Assembly: GCA_964543855.1 (NCBI GenBank)
Contig: CAZJAD010000028.1
Location: forward strand, 1-23,677
Source: CAZJAD01 sp964543855
GTDB taxonomy: Bacteria; Electryoneota; RPQS01; DYHQ01
Reading direction: 5' to 3'
DNA: 23,677 nt
Shown here piece by piece: positions 6,625 to 16,500 of the stretch. The translations under genes were made by a program, and so were the position numbers. Position 1 is the stretch's first letter; each line of letters begins with the position of its first letter. The notes under the pieces are model-generated. The model was given only the letters and a program-made list of their open reading frames with translations, was not told the origin of the DNA and made no database searches.

Positions 6625-9537
6625 TCAGGGCTGCGTCGAAGACACGACACGGTAGAATTTCATGTGGTCACCCGAGACCGCATCGGCGTCAAGGAAGGTG
6701 GAATCCGAAGTGGATCCCTCCAGGGTCGTGTAGGCGTCAAAGGGGTTGGCCGCACTGTAGATGCGGTAATGGGGCGCCCCGGTGGACCGCCACGTAAGCC
6801 GCGTGTCATCGTCCGACCTGGACAGGACAACCACCGGCGGCTCCTGGTTGAAGCCGATGGCTCGAATCAGGCGGTTCCCCGGCTTGCAGTTCTCCCAGAG
6901 GTCGTTCTCGTTGTACCACTCCTCTTCGCACCCGTCGTAGAGGAAGCTCCGGTTCGCATCGGGGCCGGTGGTGTCGCGCGCAAACGCCTCGTATTCCAGC
7001 GTATCCGAATTGCCCACGGCGATGAAGAAATCGCCGTTCAGGATCAGAGGCTCGTTGGTCTCATCCCGGATGACCGCCGTGGCCCACAAGGTTGTGCCCG
7101 ATGGCAAGCCTCCAATCACATTGCCGACTGAGCCTGTCGTGCCGGCGAACATCAGAGTGCCGGGAAAGCCCAATCCGTCCTCATCGTACACTTCGATGAC
7201 GACCGGCTCGTGCGAGGAATCCGGCTTGGTTCGCGAGACGCTGAACTGAGCGCCGCACAGAAGAAACGGAGTCGTCTCCGGCGTGAACCTGACGGCCCAG
7301 CGGAATTCCTCGGCACCTGCCCAGTTGAAGCGATCCGCCGAGCCGTTGTCGTAGGCAATCGTCACTCCACATGTCGCAGCTAATTGAAAATCATAGACTT
7401 CGGTTGCCGTGACCTCTTGGTCTGAGTCCAACGCGCGGATGTAGTATTCGTAGCTTCCTTCGGCAAGCGGCCCCACGGTGGCGGCAAACTCGTACGGATT
7501 GCCAGTCGCGCTCAAGGCAACCGAGTCATAGGTCGCGGCCCCGTGTGTGCGGTAGAAGAGCTTCACCGAGACGCCAGCCTGTTCATCGAAGGCACTGGCA
7601 ACCACGATGACATTTCCGGGCTGGCCGTCGCCTAAGGGATCGTGCAGAATCAGTGGAGGTTCATCGATGCCGATGATGATGAAGTTCGCCTCGGACTCGA
7701 CCCTGACGCCGGGTTGTCTCATGCTCGCAATGCGAGCGCGTGCGGCAGTCGTGCCGGGACCCGTGACGGGCCACTCATGTCCGAACCAGATGTACGGCCC
7801 GGCACCCAGATACTCCCAATCCGGGCTCGGCCAGTGCCGGTTCAGGTGGACGCTTATGCTGTCCGAGTCTGACAATCCTTCGCCAATCCAAACAAAGGTC
7901 CCGATCTCTCCGGCGGTCCAGATGTCTCCTCCATTCGGAATCTCGAGAATGAGATAGGGTGCGAGTATGGCGAAGCTGGCATCGGACGAATCGCGAATGG
8001 AGGGATTGTGGGTGCTGACGATTCGGATGCCTGCATTCGATGTCGCAGGGCCGGTTATGGTCCAGGATTCTGCGCCGTCGTTTGACGTTGCCTCAAAGAC
8101 GGCTTCCCACCCGCCGGACGGGAAATCACGATTCACAGAGACATCGACCGTCCCGCCAGCGCCCGAACTCCAGACGATATCGTACGGTTCGCCGGTGTAC
8201 CATTGCTCTCCGCCATTGGGAGAAACCACAGTGATGAAGGGGTCTGATATCGCGAAATCCTCGTCAGACGAATCGCGGGCAGCAGGGTATGAGTCGCCGA
8301 CAACACGAATGCGGCAATTCTCCGATGTTGGACCGGTCACGACCCACGGTTCCTCGCCATCGTCCGCCGTGCTCGAGAAGAGGGTTTCCCATCCTCCGGC
8401 GGGGTAATCCCGATTGATGCTGATCGTGACATCGCCGTCGAGACCATTGCTCGTCCAGAAGATCGTGTCGGTCTGACCGACATGCCAGGTTTCTCCACCG
8501 TTTGGGGATGTGATCGCAATCGTTGGAACCGGATGCAGGAAATCCATGTAAACTGGGATGTGATCCGAGGCTCGGTGGAGCCCATTCGCAATCTCCTGAG
8601 GCACGGCGGTGTTCGGTGGGTCGTTGATGGAATCGTTGAAGTGGTTTCCATCATTGCCGTAGGCCGTATAGGTTGATGTCAGGCATTCGAACCCACTGGC
8701 GGAGAGGAAGGCCTCTGAGGAGAGTATCTGGTCGAAGCGATCGTCCATGCCACCGGTAGCGCCTCCATCGGGAGGATTCAGTCCCGTCGTCCGTGTGGAC
8801 TGCGTGTGAACGAAGCGATGAGTATAGTCGTTGTTCCAGTCGCCCGGCGTGCTGATGGGGTCGAAACAGCGGCCCGAGTTGTCGGCCTCCGAGCCGACCA
8901 GCTTCTGGTACGGGTCTTCGTCGCTGGAATAGCAGTTGAAATCACCCATGACGAGGAAATCGGTGCCGTCCGGCAGCCCATTCAGATGATTGCGCAAAAC
9001 AGTCGCCTCGATCAGGCGAATCGCCTCGTCGCCGGAAGTGTCTCCCGCCTTGAGGTGGAGAGAGTAGACCCGGAATTCCCCGGAGGCGTCCATGCCTCTG
9101 GGTTTCAGCACATACTCGCTGATGTCTCGAATGCCACCCGATGGCTGAGTCTGAATTTGCTGCGTGGATACGAAAGAGACCGTGCTCACTTTGTAGAAGA
9201 GGGCGTTATCCGTCGAGTTTCCGTCTGTCCACGGTGCGGCGGCGTAGGTTTCCGGCTGTCCGTCGTTCAAGATGTCATTCAAGAACTGGTTCACGCCGGA
9301 CTGCGTTACCTGCTCCTGAGTCACGACAATATCGGCATCAATGGCCGGATAGAAGGCACGAAACGCCGGGATTCTTTCCACGCAGGTGCTCCCGCAGAAG
9401 TTCAGTGCGTTGTGGGTGACAATGCGCAGCGTGTCACGGACCTGTGCAATCGTCTGTTGGGACGACGCAAGAAGCGAGAGCGTCATGGCCACCGGGAATA
9501 CGAAACCGTTCCGCAGAATATGATCTATCGATTTCAT
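6625..9537 (-). CDS. Secreted endonuclease/exonuclease/phosphatase-family protein with three tandem NGGE-W modules
   Basis: A 970-residue exported protein. Residues 1-31 are a signal peptide (basic start, VFPVAMTLSLLASSQQ, AQ cleavage-like end). Residues about 36-333 are a DNase I-like EEP catalytic domain with the expected active-site motifs: N43 (THNALN), E75 (TQEQ), H161 (SLHLKAG), D199 and N201 (GDFN), and D325-H326 (SDH). It may cut DNA/RNA or a phosphoester; the substrate cannot be read from sequence. Three repeated modules of about 90 residues follow (about 338-430, 435-524, 528-622), each opening with S/I-PNGG-E/D-x-W and ending in a DSSDxxFAI-like strand, resembling Kre9/Knh-type wall modules. 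Residues about 625-720 look Ig-like, about 725-895 are unrecognised, and the end is Fn3-like. The start ATG has only a weak ribosome site but follows a plausible promoter by 16 bases. It is transcribed away from hsp20. Confidence 0.88.
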   Translation of the reverse strand: MKSIDHILRNGFVFPVAMTLSLLASSQQTIAQVRDTLRIVTHNALNFCGSTCVERIPAFRAFYPAIDADIVVTQEQVTQSGVNQFLNDILNDGQPETYAAAPWTDGNSTDNALFYKVSTVSFVSTQQIQTQPSGGIRDISEYVLKPRGMDASGEFRVYSLHLKAGDTSGDEAIRLIEATVLRNHLNGLPDGTDFLVMGDFNCYSSDEDPYQKLVGSEADNSGRCFDPISTPGDWNNDYTHRFVHTQSTRTTGLNPPDGGATGGMDDRFDQILSSEAFLSASGFECLTSTYTAYGNDGNHFNDSINDPPNTAVPQEIANGLHRASDHIPVYMDFLHPVPTIAITSPNGGETWHVGQTDTIFWTSNGLDGDVTISINRDYPAGGWETLFSSTADDGEEPWVVTGPTSENCRIRVVGDSYPAARDSSDEDFAISDPFITVVSPNGGEQWYTGEPYDIVWSSGAGGTVDVSVNRDFPSGGWEAVFEATSNDGAESWTITGPATSNAGIRIVSTHNPSIRDSSDASFAILAPYLILEIPNGGDIWTAGEIGTFVWIGEGLSDSDSISVHLNRHWPSPDWEYLGAGPYIWFGHEWPVTGPGTTAARARIASMRQPGVRVESEANFIIIGIDEPPLILHDPLGDGQPGNVIVVASAFDEQAGVSVKLFYRTHGAATYDSVALSATGNPYEFAATVGPLAEGSYEYYIRALDSDQEVTATEVYDFQLAATCGVTIAYDNGSADRFNWAGAEEFRWAVRFTPETTPFLLCGAQFSVSRTKPDSSHEPVVIEVYDEDGLGFPGTLMFAGTTGSVGNVIGGLPSGTTLWATAVIRDETNEPLILNGDFFIAVGNSDTLEYEAFARDTTGPDANRSFLYDGCEEEWYNENDLWENCKPGNRLIRAIGFNQEPPVVVLSRSDDDTRLTWRSTGAPHYRIYSAANPFDAYTTLEGSTSDSTFLDADAVSGDHMKFYRVVSSTQP

Positions 9538-9559
9538 GCTGTTTCGTCACAGTCTCTAT

Positions 9560-9588
9560 AGCATAACCGAATCAACTCTCGCGTCCAA
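9560..9588 (-). promoter_or_regulatory. Candidate sigma70-type promoter for the secreted nuclease gene
   Basis: TTGGAC and TATGCT are spaced by 17 bases on the minus strand, giving a predicted leader of about 16 bases before the ATG. The match is weaker than those of tatA or hsp20. Confidence 0.5.
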
Positions 9589-9778
9589 AATTGCTCGATG
9601 TGCACTTTCCATGCCCGGCGATTATCGGGCCAGCCACCACCAATTGTTCGTGACCCGGATGCAGTCGTGTGGGTGAAACAAATACCCCGTGGTGCGTAGT
9701 AATAATTTAACGCGGCGAGCGGGAGAATGCAAGGCGAAAATGGCTGCTTGCTGCTAATTCTGATAGCGGAAAAAAGAG

Positions 9779-9807
9779 TTGCAAGTGTAGCGAGGCGTGG
9801 TTATATT
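9779..9807 (+). promoter_or_regulatory. Sigma70-type promoter for the hsp20-lon operon
   Basis: TTGCAA and TATATT are separated by exactly 17 bases. Transcription should begin near 9814, leaving a leader of about 80 bases. There is no CIRCE inverted repeat and no sigma32-like box that I can recognise, which suggests heat control, if any, acts elsewhere, possibly in the leader. Confidence 0.75.
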
Positions 9808-9861
9808 TGTAAAATTGTGGGATATGCGCCACTTGCGCACCGTAGCCACGAACTGCAAGCT

Positions 9862-9885
9862 TTCTGGAATTAGATAATTACAGGA
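9862..9885 (+). promoter_or_regulatory. Candidate RNA-thermometer hairpin masking the hsp20 ribosome binding site
   Basis: In the leader, TTCTG (9862-9866) can pair with CAGGA (9881-9885), and AATT (9868-9871) with AATT (9876-9879). A G-A mismatch lies between the two stems and AGAT forms the loop. The pairing includes one G-U and covers AGGA, the only Shine-Dalgarno-like sequence before the ATG at 9893. A weak, AU-rich, mismatched stem over the ribosome site of a small heat-shock gene is the usual design of bacterial RNA thermometers. A second hairpin (TGCGC 9825-9829 / GCGCA 9835-9839) lies upstream. This is a structure read by eye, not folded by computation. Confidence 0.5.
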
Positions 9886-9892
9886 TACTGTC

Positions 9893-10366
9893 ATGCGTTT
9901 TGCCGTCAACCCATCAGGCAGGATACCGATCCAGGTGGCTGGACCGAGCGACGAGTTGGAGTTTGTCTTCCGCCACTACTACAGGGAGGGACCCAGCCTT
10001 GTTCCTGCCGACAAGAGGTGGCTGCCCCCGACAGACCTCTTCGAGACGGAGGAAGCCTTGGTGGTCGTCATGGATATTTCGGGCATTGACCACCGGGAAG
10101 TATCGGTGAAAATCGAAGGCCACACTCTGACGATCCGGGGGCTTCGTCGAGAGATCAAGAAGTATTCCAAGAGACATTATTACCTGATGGAAATTGATTA
10201 TGGACCGTTTGAACGACGGTTTCACTTGCCGCGAACGGTTGACGCGGACCAAATCGAAGCCCGCTACGCCGATGGGTTCTTGGAAGTCGTGATGCCCAAG
10301 AAGGGCCCAAGTGCTCGCGTGATTGGACCGATTGGCATCTCCGATCAGGAGGACAAGGATGCCTGA
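9893..10366 (+). CDS. hsp20: Small heat-shock protein, Hsp20/alpha-crystallin family
   Basis: ATP-independent cytosolic holdase that binds unfolding proteins. The 157-residue protein has an N-terminal arm (1-45), an alpha-crystallin domain (about 46-138) with the family motif G-F-L-E-V-V-M-P-K (128-136), and a C-terminal tail containing I-G-I (147-149), the I-x-I/V oligomerisation motif. The ATG has AGGA seven bases upstream, inside a hairpin that may hide it. The last eight bases overlap the lon start, and the lon ribosome site lies inside the hsp20 coding region, so the two should be translated together. This pairs a holdase with a protease that removes what cannot be refolded. Confidence 0.95.
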   Translation: MRFAVNPSGRIPIQVAGPSDELEFVFRHYYREGPSLVPADKRWLPPTDLFETEEALVVVMDISGIDHREVSVKIEGHTLTIRGLRREIKKYSKRHYYLMEIDYGPFERRFHLPRTVDADQIEARYADGFLEVVMPKKGPSARVIGPIGISDQEDKDA

Positions 10367-12761
10367 GACAGACAGGCCACCAGACGCACCACCGATGGCT
10401 TACCCTCCACCGCCAGGAGACAAACCGGAGAGCCTCGTCATCCCTGATGTGCTTCCCGCGATGCTCCTGAACGATGTGATCATCTTCCCGAACATCATCG
10501 TGCCGCTCGTCATTACCGATGAGCGGATGGTGAGGCTCGTCAACGACGCTCTGGGCGGGTCGAAGATGATTGCGGTTTTTGCGCGCGTTCCGGATCCGGC
10601 TGGCGATGGCATCGAGAACCAATTCTACGCTGTAGGAACCGCTGTCCAGATCCTGAAGATGTTCCGCGTTCCGGACGGTTCGATTCGCCTCCTGGTGCAG
10701 GGTCTGGCGCGTATCCGGCGGCTGGAAATCACTCGCACAGATCCCTACCTGACGGTGCGCATCGAGCAGATGGGCACCGATCGGCGACGAAGCCTGAAGG
10801 TCGAGGCGCTGATGCGAACCATCTCGGATGAGTTCCGTCGGGTCATTGATTACTCTCACCAGATCCCGGACGAGGTGAAGATTGCGATCTACAATATCAC
10901 GGATCCGGCTGTCCTTGGCGATATCGTTGCTTCCAACCTGAATGTAAAGACCGAGCAGAAGCAGGTCATCCTCCAGACTTTCAACCTTGAGGAAAGGTTG
11001 ACCAAGGTCGCGAGCTTCGTCCACCATGAACTGATACTCCTGCAACTCGGCTCCAAGCTGCAGACCGATGTGGAAGGCGAGCTGGAAAAGAACCAGCGCG
11101 AGTTTTTCCTGCGGGAACAGATGAAGGCCATTCGCCGAGAACTTGGAGAGGAAGAAGATGTCGGCGCCGAGCTCCAGGAACTGGAAAAGCAGGTCCTGGA
11201 AATCGGGATGTCGGAAGAGGCTCAGGAAGTCGCGCTAAAGGAGATTAACCGTCTTCAGAGAATGAGCGTGGCCTCGGCCGAATACACGGTGTCCCGCACT
11301 TATGTCGAGTGGCTGGTCAATCTGCCCTGGTCGAAATCATCGGAAGACCGGTTGGATGTGAAGGATGCCGAGAGAATCCTCAACGAAGATCACTACGGTC
11401 TCGATGATGTCAAGCAGCGGATTCTCGAATTTCTGGCGGTGCGCAAGTTGAAGAAGACGATGAAAGGTCCGATTCTTTGTTTTGTGGGGCCGCCGGGTGT
11501 CGGAAAAACATCTCTGGGGCGTTCCATTGCGCGAGCGATGAATCGCGAGTTCCGACGGATGTCTCTTGGAGGTATGCGCGATGAAGCCGAGATTCGCGGC
11601 CACCGGCGTACCTATATTGGAGCGTTGCCGGGTCGGATTATCCAGTCCATTCGTCGTGCCGCGGTCAACAACCCGCTTCTGATGCTGGACGAGATCGATA
11701 AGCTCGGCCAGGATTTTCGAGGCGATCCGTCATCAGCACTCTTGGAGGTCTTGGATCCGGAACAGAACTCCACTTTCCAGGATCATTATCTGGATGTGCA
11801 GTTCGATCTGTCCCGGGTGATGTTCATCACGACCGCGAACGATGTCCACGCCATTCCGCCACCGCTGCGGGATCGGATGGAGATTCTGCAACTCCCGGGT
11901 TACATCAGTCCGGAGAAAGTGCAGATTGCCAAGCATTTTCTTGTTCCGCGCCAGCTGGACGCAAACGGGCTCAAGAAAAGCCACCTGCGTTTCACGGACG
12001 CCGGGTTGGAGGCAATCATCGCCGGTTATACACGCGAGGCGGGCGTGCGTGCGCTGGAGCAGCAGATCGCTGCCGTTTGCCGGAAAGTAGCACGGAATCT
12101 GGCCCAAGGAAAGAAGACCAAAGTGAGCCTGACGGCAAAGACGGTCGGCGATTACCTGGGAGTACCGCGCTTCCTGGAGGATGTCGCGACTAAGGAGCCT
12201 GAGATTGGCAGGGCAACAGGTCTCGCGTGGACGCCTTTTGGAGGAGACATCCTGGCCATTGAATCCACTTGGATGCCCGGATCCAAGACTCTGCAGGTGA
12301 CCGGACGGCTCGGAGATGTCATGAAGGAGAGTGCGGCCATCGCCCTGTCGTACTTGCGGGCAAATGCCAAGAAATTCGGCGTCGCAGAGGATGTTTTCCG
12401 GCGACGCGACATTCACATCCATGTTCCCGAGGGTGCGACGCCCAAAGACGGGCCTTCGGCCGGAGTAACTCTGTGCGCGTCACTGGCTTCTCTCTTTTTG
12501 AATACTCCGGTGCGCAATGACATTGCCCTGACCGGAGAAATCACACTGCGCGGACGCGTGCTTCCTGTTGGAGGTCTGCGTGAAAAAGTCGTCGCGGCTC
12601 ACCGGGCGAATATTCGCGAAATCCTACTCCCTCGACAGAATGAGAAGGACCTCCAGGACGTGCCTGAGAATATCCGCAAACAGATGAAGTTCGTCTTTGT
12701 CGACCGCGTGGATGATGTGCTGAACCGTGCACTGATTCGGAATCCTGCCACGAAGTCATGA
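10359..12761 (+). CDS. lon: ATP-dependent protease LonA
   Basis: Cytosolic AAA+ serine protease that unfolds and degrades damaged and regulatory proteins. The 800-residue protein has normal length and all domains: an N-terminal substrate-binding LON domain (about 30-225), a helical linker, the AAA+ module with Walker A G377-P-P-G-V-G-K383-T384 and Walker B LLMLDEIDK, and the protease domain with catalytic S700 (in PKDGPSAG) and K743 (in GGLREKVVAAHR). The frame is open upstream, but I choose the ATG that has AGGAGG six bases before it; this start overlaps hsp20 by eight bases. Its TGA overlaps the comF ATG (ATGA). The Pro-rich first 20 residues (MPETDRPPDAPPMAYPPPPG) are an unusual short extension ahead of the LON domain. 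Confidence 0.97.
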   Translation: MPETDRPPDAPPMAYPPPPGDKPESLVIPDVLPAMLLNDVIIFPNIIVPLVITDERMVRLVNDALGGSKMIAVFARVPDPAGDGIENQFYAVGTAVQILKMFRVPDGSIRLLVQGLARIRRLEITRTDPYLTVRIEQMGTDRRRSLKVEALMRTISDEFRRVIDYSHQIPDEVKIAIYNITDPAVLGDIVASNLNVKTEQKQVILQTFNLEERLTKVASFVHHELILLQLGSKLQTDVEGELEKNQREFFLREQMKAIRRELGEEEDVGAELQELEKQVLEIGMSEEAQEVALKEINRLQRMSVASAEYTVSRTYVEWLVNLPWSKSSEDRLDVKDAERILNEDHYGLDDVKQRILEFLAVRKLKKTMKGPILCFVGPPGVGKTSLGRSIARAMNREFRRMSLGGMRDEAEIRGHRRTYIGALPGRIIQSIRRAAVNNPLLMLDEIDKLGQDFRGDPSSALLEVLDPEQNSTFQDHYLDVQFDLSRVMFITTANDVHAIPPPLRDRMEILQLPGYISPEKVQIAKHFLVPRQLDANGLKKSHLRFTDAGLEAIIAGYTREAGVRALEQQIAAVCRKVARNLAQGKKTKVSLTAKTVGDYLGVPRFLEDVATKEPEIGRATGLAWTPFGGDILAIESTWMPGSKTLQVTGRLGDVMKESAAIALSYLRANAKKFGVAEDVFRRRDIHIHVPEGATPKDGPSAGVTLCASLASLFLNTPVRNDIALTGEITLRGRVLPVGGLREKVVAAHRANIREILLPRQNEKDLQDVPENIRKQMKFVFVDRVDDVLNRALIRNPATKS

Positions 12762-13435
12762 GCCTCGCCGCCCGACTGCATCACTGGCTATTCTGGGATT
12801 TCTTTTTTCCTCCGATTTGTAGCCTCTGCAAACGGCCTTTGGAAAAGGGCGGTTTTATTTTTTGTGGGCATTGTTGGGACAGTTGCGAAGTCGCTCAGGC
12901 CGGAGACCTCCCCTCGTTTCAGCAGGTCGATCGTGCCGCAGCGGCCTTTTTGATGCACCATCGTGCCGAGGATCCGGTGCGCGCCATTGTCCACGCGCTC
13001 AAATATGATGGTCGTCGGATTCTGGCGCAAAGAATGGCACACCGGTGGGTTCTTACGCTGCCCCGAGACTTCCGGCAGGCAGATGCGCTCTGGGTGCCGG
13101 TTCCTCAGTACTGGGCGCGCGCGTGGCAGCGCGGCTTCAACCAGAGCCTGCTTCTGGCGAAAGGTCTGGACAGGGAGTTCGCGATTCGCATCGAAACAGG
13201 ATTGCTGCATTGTATCAAGCACACTCGCACGCAAACCCGCCTGACTCCGCAGCAGCGTCGGCAAAATGTGCGTGGTGCATTTCGGGTCGCGAAAAAGCGA
13301 GTTATTCCCAAACGAGTCATTCTGGTGGATGATGTCATCACGACCGGGGCGACGATGGAGGAGTGCGCGCGGACACTCAAGCGCGCTGGAGTGAAGTGGG
13401 TGGGAGCCGTGGCGTTCGCTCGCGCGAAGCCCTGA
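12758..13435 (+). CDS. comF: ComF-family phosphoribosyltransferase-like protein
   Basis: Cytosolic ComF/GntX family protein. Members have a phosphoribosyltransferase fold and are linked to natural DNA uptake in some bacteria. The 225 residues show an N-terminal four-cysteine zinc finger (C21, C24, C36, C39), the family motif RGFNQSLLLAKGL (125-137), the TRLTPQQRRQNVRGAF stretch, and a PRPP-binding loop VILVDDVITTGAT (187-199). The ATG overlaps the lon stop by four bases (ATGA), so it is likely translated by re-initiation after Lon. What ComF does here is not clear from the context; no other competence gene is present. Confidence 0.93.
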   Translation: MSLAARLHHWLFWDFFFPPICSLCKRPLEKGGFIFCGHCWDSCEVAQAGDLPSFQQVDRAAAAFLMHHRAEDPVRAIVHALKYDGRRILAQRMAHRWVLTLPRDFRQADALWVPVPQYWARAWQRGFNQSLLLAKGLDREFAIRIETGLLHCIKHTRTQTRLTPQQRRQNVRGAFRVAKKRVIPKRVILVDDVITTGATMEECARTLKRAGVKWVGAVAFARAKP

Positions 13436-13513
13436 ATCGCATGTATGGATCCCCGATTTACGAAATGAGACCGGCGAGATTGTAACCGTTCATCAATAGG
13501 AGTGGGCCAAGAT

Positions 13514-16500
13514 TTGAAGTGGCGCTGCCTGACCGTTGTCATCTTGCTCGTTGCACTTGCATCGGGCAGCCTGGGGGAGAGCGTTCCGCGGGAGCTCATC
13601 GTCAAGATGAAGTTGCCCCCGCGACAGATCGCCTTGGATGAGGTGTCGGCCGCGGGCGTCGCGCGGATTGACTCGCTACTCGATGCGGGTGCGGCAACGG
13701 CATCGCTGCCCTTTTCGGCGTTTCGCCAGAGAATCGCGGGGATGGACCGCTTTGTGCTCTTGCGCTTCTCTGAGGATATTGAGTTCGCGACTGAAATCGA
13801 GCGCCTCGAAAGTGACCCTGCGGTTGAATGGGCAAGTCCGAATCACCGTTTTCAAACGGACTTCATCCCGAACGACAGCGGCTTTGCCTCGCAATGGCAA
13901 CTGACTCGCATCCAGGCGACTGGGGCTTGGGACATTTCGCACGGCAACAGCTCCATCATCATCGGCATTATTGATACCGGCATCGATTACACGCATCCGG
14001 ACTTGACGGGCAATGTCTGGCTCAATGCGGGAGAGATTCCCAATAACGGGATCGATGACGACGATAACGGTTTTGTCGACGATGCCATCGGCTGGGATTT
14101 TGTGGACGCTCCATCGTTTCCGGCAGGCGGCGATGACCTCGTGCGCGACAACGATCCGATGGATGAAATGGGACACGGCACTTTTGTCGCGGGTGTCGCG
14201 TGTGCGTCCACGAACAACGAGATTGGCATTGCGTCCGTCGGTTTCCACTGCCGGCTGATGTGCCTGCGCGCGGGGAACCGGCGAGGATGGCTGGAGGAGG
14301 ACGATGTCGCCGCGGCGCTTCTCTATGCCATGGACAACGGCGCCCATGTCGTGAATATGAGCTTCGGTGATGTCGCCGCTTCACCCCTTCTGAGCGAAAC
14401 GGTGCGCTTGGTGCATGATGCGGGTGTTGTGCTCGTTGCGTCCGCAGGGAACAGTGGTTCGAGCACGATTCACTATCCTTCAGGTTACAGCGAAGTCATC
14501 TCGGCGGGAGCGAGCACGGAGAACGACATTCGCGCGTCCTTCTCGAACTACGGTCCCTGGGTGGATGTCTTTGCACCGGGCACCAATATTCTCTCGACCG
14601 AGCTTGGAGGAACGGTGGGCACATGGGGAGGTCTGAACAACGGCACGAGCTATGCCGCTCCTTTTGTGTCAGGTCTGGTGGGTCTCGTACTGGATGTGAA
14701 TCCACAAATATCACCGGAGCAAGTGCTCAATCTGCTTCGGCAGACAGCCGATGATCTCTACCCGGCGGGTTGGGACAGTCTGACCACGCATGGCCGAATC
14801 AATGCACGACTTGCTCTCGAGAACGCCGCGTTCAATTCTGGCGTGATTGCTCGGATCCTGTCGCCTGAAACGGATGCAGGTTTCCACTCTTCCTTCGAAG
14901 TCATCGGCACGGCCGCGGGGCCTGCGATGGATAGTTGGGAGTTGCTGTGGGGAATCGGGGAGAATCCTCAGGATTGGGTGCCCATCTCGCAGGGGACTGA
15001 ACGCGTCGTTGACGCGATTCTCGGAGAGGTAGCGGTGCCTGCCGAGGATACCGTGATTGTGGTTCGCCTCGCGGTGGAAGCAACGGATGGGACGATGTCT
15101 GTCGATCATGTCCACCTTTTCGTCGACCATACCGCCCCAAGCATTTTGGATATGAGCGTCCAGAGGATGTTGGACGCGGATCACTTCGGAGAACTCATCC
15201 GCGTCAAGACCGACGATATCACTTCGGCAACTCTTCTATTGACCAATGCGACCGGAGACTCCGTCCGTCAGGATTTCGGCTATGTCTCCAATTCGCACAC
15301 GGCTTTTCTCTCGAACCTCGACTATCCCGGCACCTGGAACTATCGTGTTCGCTGTCTCAATCGCGCCGGTCTCTCGGTGGAGAGCGACGACAGAATCTTT
15401 CAAGTCAATGACGCGCCCTTCGCAACGAACTATTGGCTATCTGAGGCAACAGACCTTCCCGCAGGCTACCTTCTTGCCAAATGGGCGGATTTCGACCGCG
15501 ATGGCCGGCCTGATATTCTCATGAATCAATTCGAGGAGGGGGCCTTCGGTGATTTGCGCATTTTCGAATGGACCGGTAACGGCTTTACGGATGTTGGCAA
15601 TTCTTATGGCCTCATGATTCCCCGGGATATCTGCGATTATAATCGAGATGGTCTCCTCGAGTTTTTGGGGAACGCTTACGGCATCACATACCTTTTTGAG
15701 CAGCAGGCGCCGGGTCATTTTCCGGATACGCTCATCTGGCGCGACACGACCGGTTTCTACGCATGCGGCGTGTTCGATCTGGACCCCCAAGACGATCGAA
15801 CCGAGTTGCTGGCTTCACGCAGCTTCGATGGTAAGGAGCGCTACGGACTCTATCGCATGGATCCAGGTCCGAATCCGGTTCTCCTGGATACTCTCCCGAA
15901 TCCGACGGACGGTTACAATTATTTGGGGCCGCCGTATGTTCTCGTCGGTGACTTCGACGCGGATGGTGCGACGGACTTCATCTACGGCGATTATGACGGC
16001 GATATCATCTTCTGCGAGCTTGCGCCCGAATGGCAAGTGACAGCCCCCTGGCATTTTCGACTTCCCAATGAGGACGCCACGACATGGCTGGCGGCAGGTG
16101 ACGCCGATGGCGATGGTCTGGTGGAGTTCATCGCGGGATGCCGGTTTTCAGGTGAAGGAGCAACGGAAAGTCAGGCCCGAGCCCGCCACTGGGCATATCT
16201 CATTTTTCACTTTGCTCAGAATGATTCGTTCGCTCCCGTGGACACGATCATGGTCCTCGGAGCGGAAGATCCCAGTGACCACGACGCTGCTGTCGCCGCC
16301 GGAGATATCGATGGCGATGGTCGTGCTGAGTTTCTGGTGTCCGCTTTTCCTGATCTCTACGTCATTGACTATGATCTGCAGACGGGTCGCTACGGCCCCG
16401 CAGCATATTTTGCGCCGTGTGAGGGCAACGCCATTCTGATCTCCGACTGGAACGGCAACGGCTTGAGCGAGTTTTTCTATGGCGACGGTCAGGGCTGGCG

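Larger units (their letters stand above)
9538..9892. other. 355-base divergent intergenic control region
   Basis: This gap lies between the secreted nuclease (leftward) and hsp20 (rightward). It holds a minus-strand promoter near its left end, a plus-strand promoter at 9779-9807, and the roughly 80-base hsp20 leader with two hairpins. A 5-bp inverted repeat (9613-9617 / 9626-9630) sits in the middle without a clear role. No CIRCE-type repeat and no credible gene were found. Confidence 0.7.

Noticed and set aside
9538..9892. Search for a CIRCE or other heat-shock operator before hsp20
   Set aside because: No nine-base inverted repeat with a nine-base spacer was found; only short hairpins are present.
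10155..11045. 296-codon open frame antisense to hsp20/lon
   Set aside because: It is the complement of two clearly recognised genes and its translation has no domain or low-complexity pattern of a real protein.
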